Of a stretch of 64,000 bases of DNA, positions 23,420-35,870 are shown piece after piece. Position 1 is the stretch's first letter. Each line of letters begins with the position of its first letter. A program made the translations under genes and the position numbers. The notes below the pieces were generated by a model. The model saw only the letters and a program-made list of their open reading frames with translations, was not told the origin of the DNA and made no database searches. Source of the stretch: Poecilobothrus nobilitatus (taxonomy: Eukaryota > Arthropoda > Insecta > Diptera > Dolichopodidae); NCBI GenBank assembly GCA_947095535.1, contig OX352774.1, positions 267,193,843-267,257,842 of the forward strand, in the 5' to 3' direction.

Positions 23420-26400
23420 GTTTCTCTGGTAAATTAAGCTGATGTGTTAAGCCAACCGTTTAATACAAACTGCGTGTACAATTATTGCTTGAGTATTTAG
23501 GAACGTCAATAGCTCAGTTAAGCATAAGTAGGTAAATTACACATTGTAAAATACATATAAATGTAAATAATTATTCTAAATATAATATGCATGTACAAAT
23601 ACAATGTATCAATTCACTTTTCTAATTCATATTAAAAAAAGTATTATGAATGCTGCACCTATAAATAAAAAAAAAGTAGGAAAAGAAACAAAAAGGTATG
23701 TATGATAGGTTCTCTTACAAATCAACTAAAGTCTAACATTTAGATATTAAAATATAATATACCTGTCATTTTGACTCAACAACATTAAAAAATAATAATA
23801 GGAACAAAATTAAATAAGCAAAACAAATAAAATGGAACAAAAATAAGATTTCGATCGAACATTAACATGTGACCGCAATAAAAAAAGAAGAAATGAAAGA
23901 AAAAAAATTTACTAATGCAATTAAGTAATAAAAGTATAAAATTTACAAGCCTGAAATATTTTTTTCTCCTTTCAAACTTTTTCAGTTTTTATATATTTTT
24001 TTTTTGTTGCATTTTTACATTTTGTTAAAAAACCACGCAACATTCTAAGTTCAACGTTTATACCTACATAATATATATAGGTAACAATAAAGTGACCGAA
24101 TATCTGATATAGAAGGATATAGCATTTATTGCATAGCTTTTGTAGTTCTGTTATAGATTTTCATTGTAAGTGTTGTATTTAGTGAATGTTTTGGGGTTTT
24201 ATAGTACTATTCTTCTTTAGAGGTATGCTGGCATCACTGACTCTATTAAGTTTTATGATTAGGACTCCTGTCACTCTTCTTGCTATACATTATTAAGTAA
24301 AACCTAAGTTCTTTCAATAGTTTTTCTTAAGTCTACCTGTATATGGTGGTCCTCTTTTTCTTCATATATAATATATATGTATGGCTTTTGCAATTTGTGT
24401 GGCTATTTTAACTGGTGGACTATCTTTTTGCAGATGTATTTTGGTAGGCTGCTCGTTTCATTGTCACATCTCACTACCTTCCTGACGTTTTTGTGCCTTT
24501 TTGAATTTCTGCTTAGTAAAATTTCCAATATTTTCAAGCTATTTTTGTATTCTAGCACAATGTTGTTCACTCTGATGAATCCTATGTGGTATGTCCTCTT
24601 CCTACAAAAATATAGATATTCTAATTTTTCTAGAGCTTTGCTTCCTTATTTATCTTTGTCAAACTGTTTATTACTTACATTGCTTTCATTATGCTGATCT
24701 TTCTTTTTCATAAAAATATATTACCTCTTTTTAAAACATATTATATAGAAATAATTGGGTTTTGCAAATGTATTAAAAACATATAGTATTAAAAACATAA
24801 CTTAAGCTATACTAGAATTTAATAGCACTTAAAATGTATACTAAAAGGTACTTAAATTCCTAGAAAAATCTTTTTGCCGAACGTCAAGTTGACTAGTATT
24901 TAAAAGCTATATAAAGTAATTTGAAAACTGTATAATATGAAATATTCAAGAGCTAGAAGGAAAATAAAATATAGTTTGTATTATATTTAATTCAAAAATC
25001 GTAAAATTAATACTATATTTATCATTTGCTTGTACTCTCTTATTGCTAATATAATATACCATAATATGAAAATGGTCACTCTTATTTAAGTTTTTAATTT
25101 CTTTTAAATTTATAATAGTTATATAGTAGTGCATGTACATTTTATAGGTTTATTTAAAACATTAGAAAAGTGGAAATTATTACAGACTAATGTAAAAAAA
25201 TCGAGAAAACAAAAAAATATAAATAACATATAAAATAAACGTATATAATATATAAACATTCTTTTTAATTTATTAATTTACAATCCACACATCTGCACGA
25301 TATATTACATGAAAGAAAATAATTCTGTGCTTCAGAAAATGCGGAATGAAAAACAAAAAAAAGAATTGGATTTATTCTCTTGAAATTCGAATACAACTAA
25401 AAAAATAGCTTCAAAGATTAAAATTAAGAAATAAAAAGAATAAAATTACAAAAAAATATATTAAAAATGAATATTAAACAAGGCAGAATGAAAACCAACA
25501 GTTTTTAAAGGCACACATTATAGTTTATAAAAGACAATACAAATACATTCATAGTTTAAAATATTGTAACTTGCACCAAAATTTGCAATTTTTTTCAATA
25601 TATAAGAAAAAATGTGAAAAATAAAGAGACACTTTTTTCAATTTTAAGGGAACTCTTCATAATTAAGAAAAACCATTAACAAATGTTAAATTATATCGTT
25701 GAGTGCCTTTTCAAATTTTAGGGGCTGTAGCTTTGGGATGGGTGGGGCTAAATAAACATGTTGTTCTACAATATTAATTTTTTAATGAGACCTACCCATG
25801 GTTAAAATTAAATCGGTGAGTGAAATAACAACACAAATGCCAAAAACGCCATTTTTTAACCAACAAAGCAAATATGCTTAAAATCGAAGGCCTTTTGATG
25901 AACTGAACAATATTTATTTGAAACATGAGCACATAATTTAGAATATTAGTGAAAGAAAAGAATAAGTATGATTTTTGTATTTTTCTTTCACACATGTAAA
26001 TAATGTTAAGATTTTATAAAATAAATTAAAATATGAGATGATAAATATTAAATAATCAAACAAATTTTGTTTTTTCACTTTATGTATAGAATCGTGATCA
26101 ATATTATTCTGTTTTTAAGTAAAGTTAGAGCGTTTAATTTAAAAGCAAAATATTTAGCTTTAGAGAAAGCAGTGCAAGTTCTAATTATGGATGATCTGTG
26201 AAAAAAGGAAATGTAAAATTCATAAATGGAAACAAAATTCACGGAAATATGCTCGCCTTCACGGGAAAGAATGTATTAATACGGTTGGGAAAAAGGGTAA
26301 TAAAAAAATGTTAAGGGAAAGCGAGTAAATTTTTTTCTCTAGTTTTGTTTATTTTAATATTATTAAAAAATAAAATTGTCACATTTTAAAAAGTTAATAA

Positions 26401-26560
26401 AACTCTTTTATTATCAATTTATTGGTATATATGTATATTACAACTCAAATTGTTATATTTAGATATCCGACATAAAATGTTATTTATAAGTAATATACTT
26501 TCATAATAATCACAAATGATATAATAATAACACGAAATTTCCGGAATTAGAAAGCAGAAA
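23420..26560. other. AT-rich intergenic DNA, no gene seen
   Basis: No host gene recognised. A 106-codon frame at 24377-24697 is hydrophobic, has no family motif and neither strand gave a convincing protein. At 25700-25790 there is one more copy of the GGGGCTGTAG...GGGTGGGGCTA module of the 1.6-kb dispersed repeat. Confidence 0.45.
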
Positions 26561-26579
26561 TGGACAAGATATATACCTT

Positions 26580-27050
26580 ATGGAAACCAAACCAATAGGA
26601 AGCCGGCGAAAAATTAGTCAAAGCTATGTGAAAACAGTTACTTTCCTCTACTTTCTTTGCAGACAAGGCCATAGGGAACGTGAATGTAAAAAAGCGTTTC
26701 TCACTATACATGCTACTTCGATTTCAAGATTACAAAGATTAAACAAACTTCTACATGAAGGTAAAATTCCAGTAAATTTACGAGGCAAGCACAAAAATCG
26801 TTCTCACGTATTAGGTTCTGAATATATTTTCAAAATAAAGGAACACATAGAGTCTTTTCCAAACAAAATTTCGCATTACTCTAGTGGTGAAGAGGAAAAA
26901 TATTTCGATGGCAAACTAAATGTCAAAAGTATGTATATGTACGATTTATTTATTAAAAAATGGCCAAACCTTAATAGAAAAGTAAAATACGAATTTTACA
27001 TTTTATGCGTTATAAGGTTCGGTAGACCACAAGTAACATATATGTGGTGA
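26580..27050 (+). pseudogene. Transposon-type protein fragment of an uncharacterised insect family
   Basis: A 156-codon open frame, the longest TE-like frame in the window apart from host exons. Readable blocks are KAFLTIHATSISRLQRLNKL, RGKHKNRSHVL, IKEHIESFPNKISHYS and KLNVKSMYMYDLFIKKWP. This order (CKxxFLxxHxIS, RGKHxNR, HIxSFPxxxSHY, LNVxxMYxLF) is what I remember from a widespread family of transposon-derived proteins in insects and cnidarians, usually annotated as uncharacterised, with a following FGRPQVDxCxxC metal-binding block. Here that block is reduced to FGRPQVTYMW and stop, so the zinc ligands and the rest of the protein are missing. Ends of the element were not found. Superfamily assignment is left open. 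Confidence 0.55.
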
Positions 27051-27547
27051 ATGTGAGGGCTAGGAAACAAAATCATGGTTAAGTTATAACGAAAAATTGC
27101 TTAAGACTATTATAGTTGTCAACGTGTCATTTCATATTCGTACAAAATCTTACATTGTCTTAAAACCATTATAGTTAGAACTAAAGTTGTTGAATTTGTT
27201 GAAAGTTTTTATTTTAAGATATATATTAAAATAAAAAAATGTTATTAGATAGAAATAAAATATTTATATTTCTATGTTATTATGGTTCGATATATGTATG
27301 TTTCGACAAATGACTATACCAAGATGACGAAAAAATATGATATTTACATATGCTATTGAACTATGTCATTTTCGTTACCCCGTAGTCGTACCACATTACA
27401 TAATATTGTACCAAATTTACAAGAAGGTAAATTTAAGGGTAAACTGGGGTTTTTAGAGTACTCTGCTTAATTTTTTTGTGGCAATGCGACAGCTATTTAG
27501 CTTTAACATTACGATTACGATTTCAAATTGAATGATCGAAGTGACAA

Positions 27548-28137
27548 CCAAAGTATATCTATTATAAGAAGTAGTTATTTACCACGTGCCCTATTGGTAG
27601 CCCACATTAAAATTATGTATGTATGTATATGCAAAAATTTATTGAAATTGTAAAACGTGGATAGTAATAAGAATTTTTCATGCAGGAAAAAGACAAAAAA
27701 CTAAAAAAAAAAACGATTTGAAATTGAAAGATACTAAAATTCAAGTAAATTGAATATTCATTTAGGTGGCCTTATAGAAAACAAACATTTCAATTTCAGT
27801 TATCCTATACCAAGACCTAAGTAAACAGGCCAAGAACTGAAAACACATGAATGTAGTTGTGAGAGAATTGCAATCGATTCTCACATATAGCGCGTATGAA
27901 TAATTTCATAATTGATGTTAGTCTCGATTATAGCCATATAATCGTGTACAAAATTTTAAATTATATCTATATAAATTATACCACTATTATCTTTGCCCTA
28001 TAGTGGTTGTGAAATAAAGAAAACAAATTGTATTGTACATTTGTACCTACTTTTGAATTAAAACTTTTTGTTGTAAAAAAATGGATTAGTATTAGTAAAA
28101 CAGAGTGGGACTACTTCTTATAATAGATATACTTTGG
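27548..28137. mobile_element. MITE with perfect 28-base terminal inverted repeats
   Basis: Positions 27548-27575 (starting CCAAAGTATATC) and 28110-28137 (ending GATATACTTTGG) are exact inverted copies. The interior is non-coding and carries, at 27825-27960, one member of the AGTAAACAGGCCAAGAACTG repeat that is common in the 44.8-48.1 kb region. Direct flanking duplications are not evident. Confidence 0.7.
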
Positions 28138-28547
28138 ATATACTTCAACATCAATTCTGACATTACGGATAGATTTATATAGCAAGTCAGAAGTTTATAT
28201 TAGATTCAATTAGATAAACATTTTAATTTGGTAAATATTTACATATATATGTACCTATTTCATTATTTATTTTATTATATTAATATTTGAGAAAAAAAAA
28301 CTACATTTCTCTTTGTATTCACATTTGAAATTTTGAAAAATTTACTTATGCAGTCTCTGTTCTGTTAAAATTAACACAAAATAAAAAATATTGAAACACA
28401 TATATAGCTCTGCCCTGTGTTCCGGCGTGAGTTGGCTACAATTGTGTCCAATTATAGTCAACTGTGGTTATTGTAGTATGTAAAAATATAAATGCATATT
28501 TTTTTTATAATTTTCAAATATTTTAATTTTAATACATAATGAAAATA

Positions 28548-28938
28548 TGTAACATAAAAAATTAAAATATTGTTGTAAATAGAATAATCTGATGAAAAAG
28601 GTATAATCTAGAACATAATAGGAATAATCTAGAACTGTATAGAAAAATAAGTGAAATAAATAATATTAGCTTTAAGAATAAGAGTAACATTAACATAAAA
28701 AATATTTGTATTAGTAATAAAATAAGTTATAAGCAGAATTTTGAGAAATGTAAAATAACATGTAATGTTCTAGATTATAAGAAATTTTCTATAAATATCG
28801 CCAATTTCTGTAAATAGAATTAATTCTAATTTGAATGTGATAATTGAGATCGAATAAACCGAAAATATAAAGTAAAGTTAAAGTGTTATTATTTATTGGA
28901 AAACAGATAAATAATTTTGAACCTACAAACACGTTACA
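28548..28938 (+). repeat. 5' LTR of Gypsy-like element
   Basis: The block starts TGTAACAT and ends ACGTTACA, inverted ends typical of LTRs, and contains AATAAA near 28854. Immediately after it (28941 onward) TTGGCGTCAGAAGTG looks like the primer-binding site. No matching 3' LTR was found in the window. Confidence 0.7.
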
Positions 28939-30994
28939 AATTGGCGTCAGAAGTGAAATTTAAAATTTTGAAAAAAAAAATATGTACTAATGAAAAAAAT
29001 TTAAAAGTATTGGATTAAATTATTAAAAAAAAATAATAATAATTAGTAGAATCGTTAATAAGAAGTTGAAAGAATTAAGTGTAGCTGAGATAAAATTGGA
29101 TGTTTATTGCATGTTTATTGAATAGTGGAAGAAGTAGTTTTTGAAATGAATGACAAAGCATCTGGTGGTACGAATGATATGTTAAAATCATTATTGAAAT
29201 CGATTAAAATCATGTCAATAAATATGGAAAGCAATACGGCAAGAATTCAAAATAATATGACAACAATGCAGAGCGAAATTTCGACAATGCAAGGGAAAAT
29301 TTCGGCAATATAGTGCCACATAAATTACACCAGAAACAATATTATGTTATATATTAAAAACGTTATTGAAGATGAAGTTCCCGTAGTTAAGAATGATGTA
29401 GACAAAATTATTAATATTGAAAAACGAAGAAAGAATTAAAGAAAAGGTTAAAAGTCAAAACGTGAAACAGAGAACAGTCGAACGATCAGGTACAGTAATC
29501 ATGAAACCACCTGAATATGATCGTCATATGGCCTATTTTCAACAATCAATTTGAGGCAGCTGCTATTGCAAACAATTGGACAAATGAAGAAAAGCTAGGG
29601 CTCTTGTTTTAGCTTTGTGTGGTTCAGCGGAACTTCGATTTAGAAACGACCACATGCAACAAGTTTGCAAAATTCAAATGAGAAATCGAATCCAAAGGAA
29701 TGAAGAATCATTACAACAACTCCAGCTTGATATTGAGAGACTTTCACATATTACATATACGAATGTTCCGAATTTCTAAATGAAGTTGCTACAGAATTTT
29801 TTATAAATTGCTGATAGGGATCTGCAACAAGCTTTAAGATTAGCAGAGAAGAAAACAGCTGCTGAAGCTTTGGGATTTGTTTTGGCCTACGAATCGGCTA
29901 AATGCGCAATATGAAGTATTACAAAAATGCTTTAAGTAAATGTTGAAGAGAGTTGTTGTAATAAAATCAATTTTCAAAATATAGACGAAGACCAAAATAT
30001 TTAAATGCTGGTATTGTAATACGGTCACTTACAACGAGACTGCAGGAAGAGAAAGAGAGTGGAGGCAGAACATAAAGCACAAAAGGAGAAGAGATATAAT
30101 AAATTAGCACAAGCCAATTAACAGCCGGAAAACTAATGGAACCCAACGTCAGGGGGCGGATGTTGGTTATTAACTAGAGTGGTTCCAAACAAACTGTTAA
30201 AGTTGAACAAATAAGGCGAAGCAATAGCAGTGTGCTATGTGAAAGGGAAAGTGGACAATATCAACTGTCACATTACAATCGACACGGGTACTGCTATATC
30301 AATTATAAAACACGATCTTGTGAGGAGTAAATGGCTTCGAAATCATGAGAAATAATCGTTGAAAACAGCAACGCGCAAAAATGTTTAAGGGTAGGCGAAA
30401 TAAAAGTGGATATTTGGTTGAGCGATAACGTAGTATTTCCTTATATGTTTTTGATATCAGACATTGTCGAGGAATGCATCCTAGGATTAGACTTTGAATT
30501 ACCAGCCATCAAGTATAATGGTTGACAAAACGTTAATAAAAATCGAAAAAAAATATCACATTCCAGTATGAGTATTAAATATGGCATTTAGTACAACAAC
30601 ATTAAAAAAAAGGTGATGTTATTGCGAAATGTGAACCGGTTAAGAAATTGATTCTATGGAGCATTCTAATATGAAGAAATCCGACAGCTAAGTATTTGGC
30701 GAGGCACTGATAAATGAACTACTGCCTTCGAATTTGTTGAACAATCGTCAATATGAGGAAGGCGTGAAACTACTGGAAGATTTTGGGGCCACTTTTCAAA
30801 CTGAAAGAAGTGAAAAAATAAAATTAGTACAACATAGAATTAATACAGGAGATACCATACCTATTCGCCAATGACCAAGAATATTACCTTTAGTAAAACA
30901 ATCTGAAGTGGCTGAAATGATAAAGTCAATAATATAACAATCTAACAGCCCTGGATTTCTCCAGTGGTGCTCATAAAGAAAAGGTATGGAAGTG
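28939..30994 (+). pseudogene. Gypsy-type gag-pol remnant
   Basis: Decayed coding region of an LTR retrotransposon. In order: a short gag start with a coiled-coil-like, Met/Ile/Gln-rich stretch (29125-29313); gag core pieces around KPPEYD and NRIQRNEESLQQLQLDIERL (29500-29780); a CCHC zinc knuckle near 30003-30050 broken by a one-base shift; a retropepsin with active-site DTG at 30281-30289 and the ECILGLDF block (30470-30500); and the N-terminal reverse transcriptase approach INTGDTIPIRQ and LPLVKQSEVAEMI (30840-30930). Stops and frameshifts occur throughout. The reverse transcriptase catalytic core, RNase H and integrase are absent because the copy is cut at about 30994. The order gag, protease, RT and the spacing after the LTR fit the Gypsy (Ty3) class. 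Confidence 0.8.
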
Positions 30995-31478
30995 TCGGTA
31001 GTATTGTAGAACGAAACATTTCCTAAATTTATATTTTTGAAATATAAAATAGCATTTCCAGGCATAATAATGGATACTATGTTGATACGTATTTTGTATC
31101 TAAGTAACCAAATAATTTCAAATGAACACTCATTTGATAAACGGGTAAAAATAATACGGTGGAAACATTTTTTAATTTATTTAAATTAAAAATAATTTAT
31201 TAAAATAATTTTAAATTTTTTTTTTATTTTTTTATTATTTTAACACAGATACAGATCAGATATTTGACAGATATTTGATAATACAGATATTTTCAACTTG
31301 TCTTATTACCTCACAGAAGATTTTCTGAAATTTTCTTATACATAAATAGTAAGACTTGTTGAAGTTTAAAATAAAATTAAGATTTGTCTAAGCATCAATA
31401 CTACTAGCTTACTGAAGAGTTTCGGTAGTATTGTAGAACCAAACACTTGCTAAATTTATATTTTTAAATTAAAATATA
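30995..31478 (+). repeat. Direct repeats bounding the truncation of the Gypsy copy
   Basis: TCGGTAGTATTGTAGAAC at 30995-31012 recurs at 31422-31439, and similarity continues for about 40 more bases (CTAAATTTATATTTTT). The 427 bases between start points are AT-rich and non-coding. The left copy coincides with the point where the reverse transcriptase reading is lost. Confidence 0.6.
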
Positions 31479-31998
31479 AAGGTAGAATAAGTTTGGGTAT
31501 TGGTCGTATATCCCGGTAATGTGGTATAGGCCAGGGACGTATTTCTAAACCTGGTCACTTTTCAGCAATTCTGTTATCTACAATCACATAATATTCTATT
31601 TAAAAATAATAAAATGATCATATATGTATCTACTTACTAACAAAACGAAAATATTTGTTTTCGTATTAAAATTCTTAGAAAAAGTGAAAGTAGTAATATT
31701 CTTAAAAATTTTTTTCACTAATTGCAATTGCATTTCTAAGAAATAAATTTTTTTTTATACAAGTTTTATGCTCCATCTCCATCACCTACAATGACGAATG
31801 AACGCACTCATGACGCGGTCGTACGTGACGCTCTCTACATGTTGTAAGTTTAAAAATGAGTGTCCGTCCACAATGAAATGTACATGACACCGTTTATAGT
31901 TTTGCTTTTTTCTCTATAATAATTAATTATTACTTAATATTTTGTAATTTAAATATTGTTAATTGAATTTTAAATTATTTATTTTAAATATATTCCAA
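31479..31998. other. AT-rich intergenic DNA, no gene seen
   Basis: No recognisable feature. The stretch ends where the third copy of the 1.6-kb repeat begins. Confidence 0.45.
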
Positions 31999-33450
31999 AA
32001 CGAGGAAGAATACAGTTGCCTTTGTCAACTCTTAGATACCCGTACGAACCGTTAGTATATTCACAGCCTGTCACTCTGCTTACAATATTATTTTTTTAAT
32101 ATTTTAGTATTTTAAAATAATTTGGGTGAATTTTATAATTTCTAGAACTATGGGTTGTACATATATTCAAACTATATGTTTATATGTACATTCTTCAAAA
32201 GCAGATTCTAACCTTCCACGTAACGATTATCGATCCAAAACTTTTTCAAGTATTCTATAGTACCATTTAATACTAAGCGGTAAATGTATATTAAATTTAC
32301 TTAGTACAAAATAGAAAATATAATTTTAAATATTATATTATATTATATTTAAATATTCCATTGACAGAATAATTTCTTATAAGTACAATAAAATACATTT
32401 ATGTATGTAAATACGGCGCTATATAATATACATCTATACTCTTATCATTCATTCACTAGTGACATATACGATATGTAAATAAACATGATATTATATAAGT
32501 ATGTATGTATAACAATATCATATAAATAAAATTCTTCAAGCAACCGTTATGTTGTTTATTTATTTACATTTTTTTGTACTACGCATTATATCCTCAACAA
32601 TTTCAAATTATCGAGTAAAGCAACATGCAAAAAAATGGTTAAAGAAATTTGTTAGAAAATTTGAAAAAATCAAGTAACACTTTCGTCAATTATAAAGTAA
32701 CCCTATATTATTAACAAAAGTTGTTAACAGAAATAAAAGTATAATGTTGAAGCTTTAATTTTTGTGTATTACTTCAAAAAACTTTTAACAGGTGTTCAAG
32801 TTACAGGTGTTTAAAAATAGAAAATTTTCAGTTTTTGACCCCTTACAGCTCCTAAACGGGAAGTGATACAAAAAAAATTTCTGAAATGACTCATACTTAT
32901 TTTTAAAGATCTAATTTCTATCAAAATTTAAAGTTTCCAACGTAAAGCGTTTAGAAGATAGAAGGGTTAAAGGATTTTGCAAAATTTGAGTTTTGCATAA
33001 CGGTAAATTAAGACACCGTATGCCACAACTATATAAAATGGTAATAATAAAAGTGGTAATCGTTTGGCGTTTTCAAAATGAAGATTTACTTTATACAACT
33101 TGTGCTATAACAATTTAAATATAGAGCTTTTTTGAACCTTTGAGGAGCTGCAGCTCCGTAACGGGTGGGGCTACAAAAAAAAGTTATTAAAAATAAAATT
33201 AATATTTTTATGAGATCTTTCAGCGGTTAAAATTTCATAGCTCTATTTCAAAAAAAATGTGGGGATCTAAAAGTTAGGTGTTTGAGAGCTACCCTAAGTT
33301 TTGGTCCGGACGGACGGACATGGCTCAAAAGTCTTAGAATTTTTTTCTGATCCGATCCATACCTTTGAAGGTATATCTAGCTCGCTTATTTCGAGGTGTT
33401 ACAAACTGAGGAGTAATTTTACTATACCCGATCCTATCGTACGGGTATAA
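31999..33450 (+). repeat. Dispersed ~1.6-kb repeat, copy 3
   Basis: Colinear with 10866-12490 from CGAGGAAGAATACAGTTGCC to CCTATCGTACGGGTATAA, with ATACCCGTACGA near the left end and its inverse at the right end. It is slightly shorter than copy 2, mainly through a loss before the GGACGGACGGACATGG segment and another near 32340. Differences from copy 2 are scattered single bases, suggesting comparatively recent spread. Confidence 0.8.
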
Positions 33451-33553
33451 AAATTAATATACATACCTACCTTACAAATGGCTTCTTCATTTTTGTTGAA
33501 AATATTCAATATTTGACATTTGAATGCGTTTACGAAACTGTATGTCAAAAATT

Positions 33554-34321
33554 GGTATTCTGCTAAACGCCGCGCGATGTCGTGTGCGCTGTTTTGCTGA
33601 ATACGTTTTTTGTGTATTCTGGTAAACGCGATGTCAAGTTTTCCATGCATTTCATAGAAATATTTCTCCGCAGTGGTAAAATATTTCTCCGCATTAGTTA
33701 AGTCATGGGAAAAATAATAAGTAAGTTAAACATATAAAAATTTAATAAAAACTTATATTTTGTTTGTTCAAAATACTTTTTTTAAAAATAAATATTTTTA
33801 AATTTTAAAAGTCCAAAACAAATGAAGAGCAGTATAAATATTTATTAAGTTATGAAAAAACTTCCGGAAATAGCAAAAGGCTTTCCTGTTGGAACAGAAT
33901 CTGTGCGCACAACAGGTTCTACTTCAGATTTTATTTCGTCCAAAACATAGTTGATTGAGTCCTTATTCAACCTAAAATTTTTCTAAAAACTACATAAAAA
34001 ACTACATGTTAGCCAAAAAAGTTAAACAATTAAATTTTATAACTTACTCTTCATCCGACAATTCCATTAAATTTGAGGAATCTCGCAAAATTCTTCTTTT
34101 TCTTTTTATATTTTTTTTGCAGTTTCATTTTCTGCAGTGAAAAAAAACCAAAACTATCCATTTTTATTTACGAATTAAAAATATCCCAATTTATAAACTG
34201 ACAAAATCAATTTTAGCTCAGGTAATTCAGCGCGGAACAAATAAAATTTTCGCGTTTAGCTGAACATAAATTTTCTCCATAGCTGCGTGGCGTACATGTT
34301 ACGCCGTTTAGTGGAATAGAC
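33554..34321 (-). mobile_element. Internally deleted Harbinger-like element with TIRs
   Basis: The ends GGTATTCTGCTAAACGCCG (33554) and, inverted, GTCTATTCCACTAAACGGCG (34321) pair with few mismatches, and a further TATTCTGGTAAACGCG lies inside at 33617-33632. The minus strand at 33835-34000 retains a short protein piece, FRLNKDSINYVLDEI..., ending near GKPFAI, which resembles the N-terminal part of PIF/Harbinger nucleases. Most of the transposase, including all catalytic residues, is missing. Assignment to Harbinger rests on this short similarity. Confidence 0.5.
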
Positions 34322-34399
34322 ATGAATGTGATTTAAGATTTTAGTTAGATGGTTGAAATTTTATCGAGTGAGGTGAGGTATTTTATATTTATTTTTAAT

Positions 34400-35107
34400 T
34401 TCTCGTGATGACTACGAAATGGGCAATGTGGTATAACAGAACCCAATTCAAATTTATGTATGACGAAAAAAATCATGTTTCGTTTTAATATTAAAAGTGT
34501 TTTTAGAAATACCGAAAAAAAGTGCAATAAAGAGATGATGGCAAAAGCTATTGAAAAAGTTAAAACCAAGAAATGGTGATATTACTTGCAGTGCAGCCAA
34601 AACTTATGATGTCTTGCAAACAACGTTACAGCGATATGCCAGAAGTGAGAAATCTGTACAACAACTTATGCAAGTTCCTTTAGGTCGTAAGCCCATTTTT
34701 GATACAAATATGGAAGATCTATTTTAGTTAAAAAAAAAGTGTCCGTAAAGATTGGTTAAACTTCTTTTGTAAAAGGTATAAAAGAAATTTAAGCATCCGT
34801 GGACTAACTGTTACATCTTTCGATAGAGCCAAGCGTTTAACTCGAGAAAGGTTGACAAATTTTTATGATTTACTCTAGAAAGAATACGTAAAATATAATT
34901 TTCCTGCTAGTAGAATTTAGAATGTGGATGAAACTGGAGTATCTATAGAGCAGAGCAAGCATCCCAAAATTACAGCACGAAAAGGAAGGAGGCAAATAGG
35001 AATTATGATGTCAGCTGAACGAGGCTCTTTAATAACAGTTATAAACTGCATGAATGCTGCTGGGTCTTTTACTTCTCCGGGTTTCATTTTTCCTACAAAA
35101 AATGACA
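34400..35107 (+). pseudogene. pogo/Tigger-like transposase, N-terminal two thirds, broken
   Basis: Decayed transposase of the pogo (Tigger/Jerky, DDE superfamily endonuclease) group. A helix-turn-helix region with TCSAAKTYDVLQTTLQRYA is visible near 34583-34640, a CENP-B-type second DNA-binding domain with VRKDWLNFFCKRYKRNLSIR near 34742-34800, and the first catalytic block NVDETGVSIEQSK at 34921-34960, followed by MSAERGSLITVINCMNAAGS and FIFPTK to about 35100. Several stops and frameshifts separate these blocks. The reading ends abruptly at 35107, where a Jockey-like fragment begins; a likely C-terminal continuation lies at 36300-36960. Confidence 0.8.
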
Positions 35108-35870
35108 ATCCACTTTTAAACAGCTATCGTCTCATTAGTCTCTTAAGTAACTTTTCTTTTGGAACCAATTATTTACAATAAATCTACAGGGATATCCCTT
35201 CATATCAGATATCCCTTCTCTGTCAAACTCAATTGCTTCGATTTTTGCTGACGACACTGCAATTTATTCTGCGAATTCACAGAGCAGAGTAATTATTACT
35301 AATTTACAAAATTCTCTCGACGTTCTTGAAAATTACTTTACTAAGTGGAAAATACAAATCAACATTTCGAAAACAAGTTCTATTTTCTGCTGGAAAAGAA
35401 AACCTTGCTTTTAACCTACAACGTTACTAAAAATTAATAATAACGAAATTAAATAGGCCGATTCAATAAAATCTCTTGGTGTAACTTTTGATAAAAATAT
35501 TGCATTCAACCGACACATTTCTGCCACGTTAGATAAGGTAAATAAATATACTCGAATATTGTATCCGTTCATTTGCAGAAATTCCAAATTGTCGCCTGAA
35601 AATAAATTAATAATTATGAAGACCATATTTCAGCCAGTTATCTGCTATGCAGCACCTAGAAAGATTGCGCTGCAATTCATATAAAAAATAAATAAATATA
35701 AAAAAACTTCAAATAGCGTAAAACAAACTATTAAAGATGATGTTAAATTTTCCTTTCTACTATTCGACACGAATACTTCACAATAAGGTAAATATTAATA
35801 ATATTACAGATCAAATAATAAATATTAACAGTAAGTTCAATTAAAAAAAAAAACAGATTTTTAAAAAATG
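35108..35870 (+). pseudogene. Jockey-like non-LTR reverse transcriptase fragment inserted in the pogo element
   Basis: It starts with a piece of the reverse transcriptase block SYRLISLLSN (35123-35152) and then jumps to LQGYPF-type sequence and the catalytic block IFADDTAIYSANS (35240-35277), so the middle of the palm domain is deleted. Downstream blocks NSLDVLENYFTKWKIQINISK (here quoted in part), SIKSLGVTFD and LQIA-NKLLKMMLN follow in different frames. It is 5' truncated, frameshifted and has no endonuclease. Orientation is the same as the surrounding pogo copy. Confidence 0.75.

Noticed and set aside
24377..24697. 106-codon hydrophobic frame
   Set aside because: No family motif, no splice context, AT-rich composition alone can give such hydrophobic frames; the opposite strand was also unconvincing.
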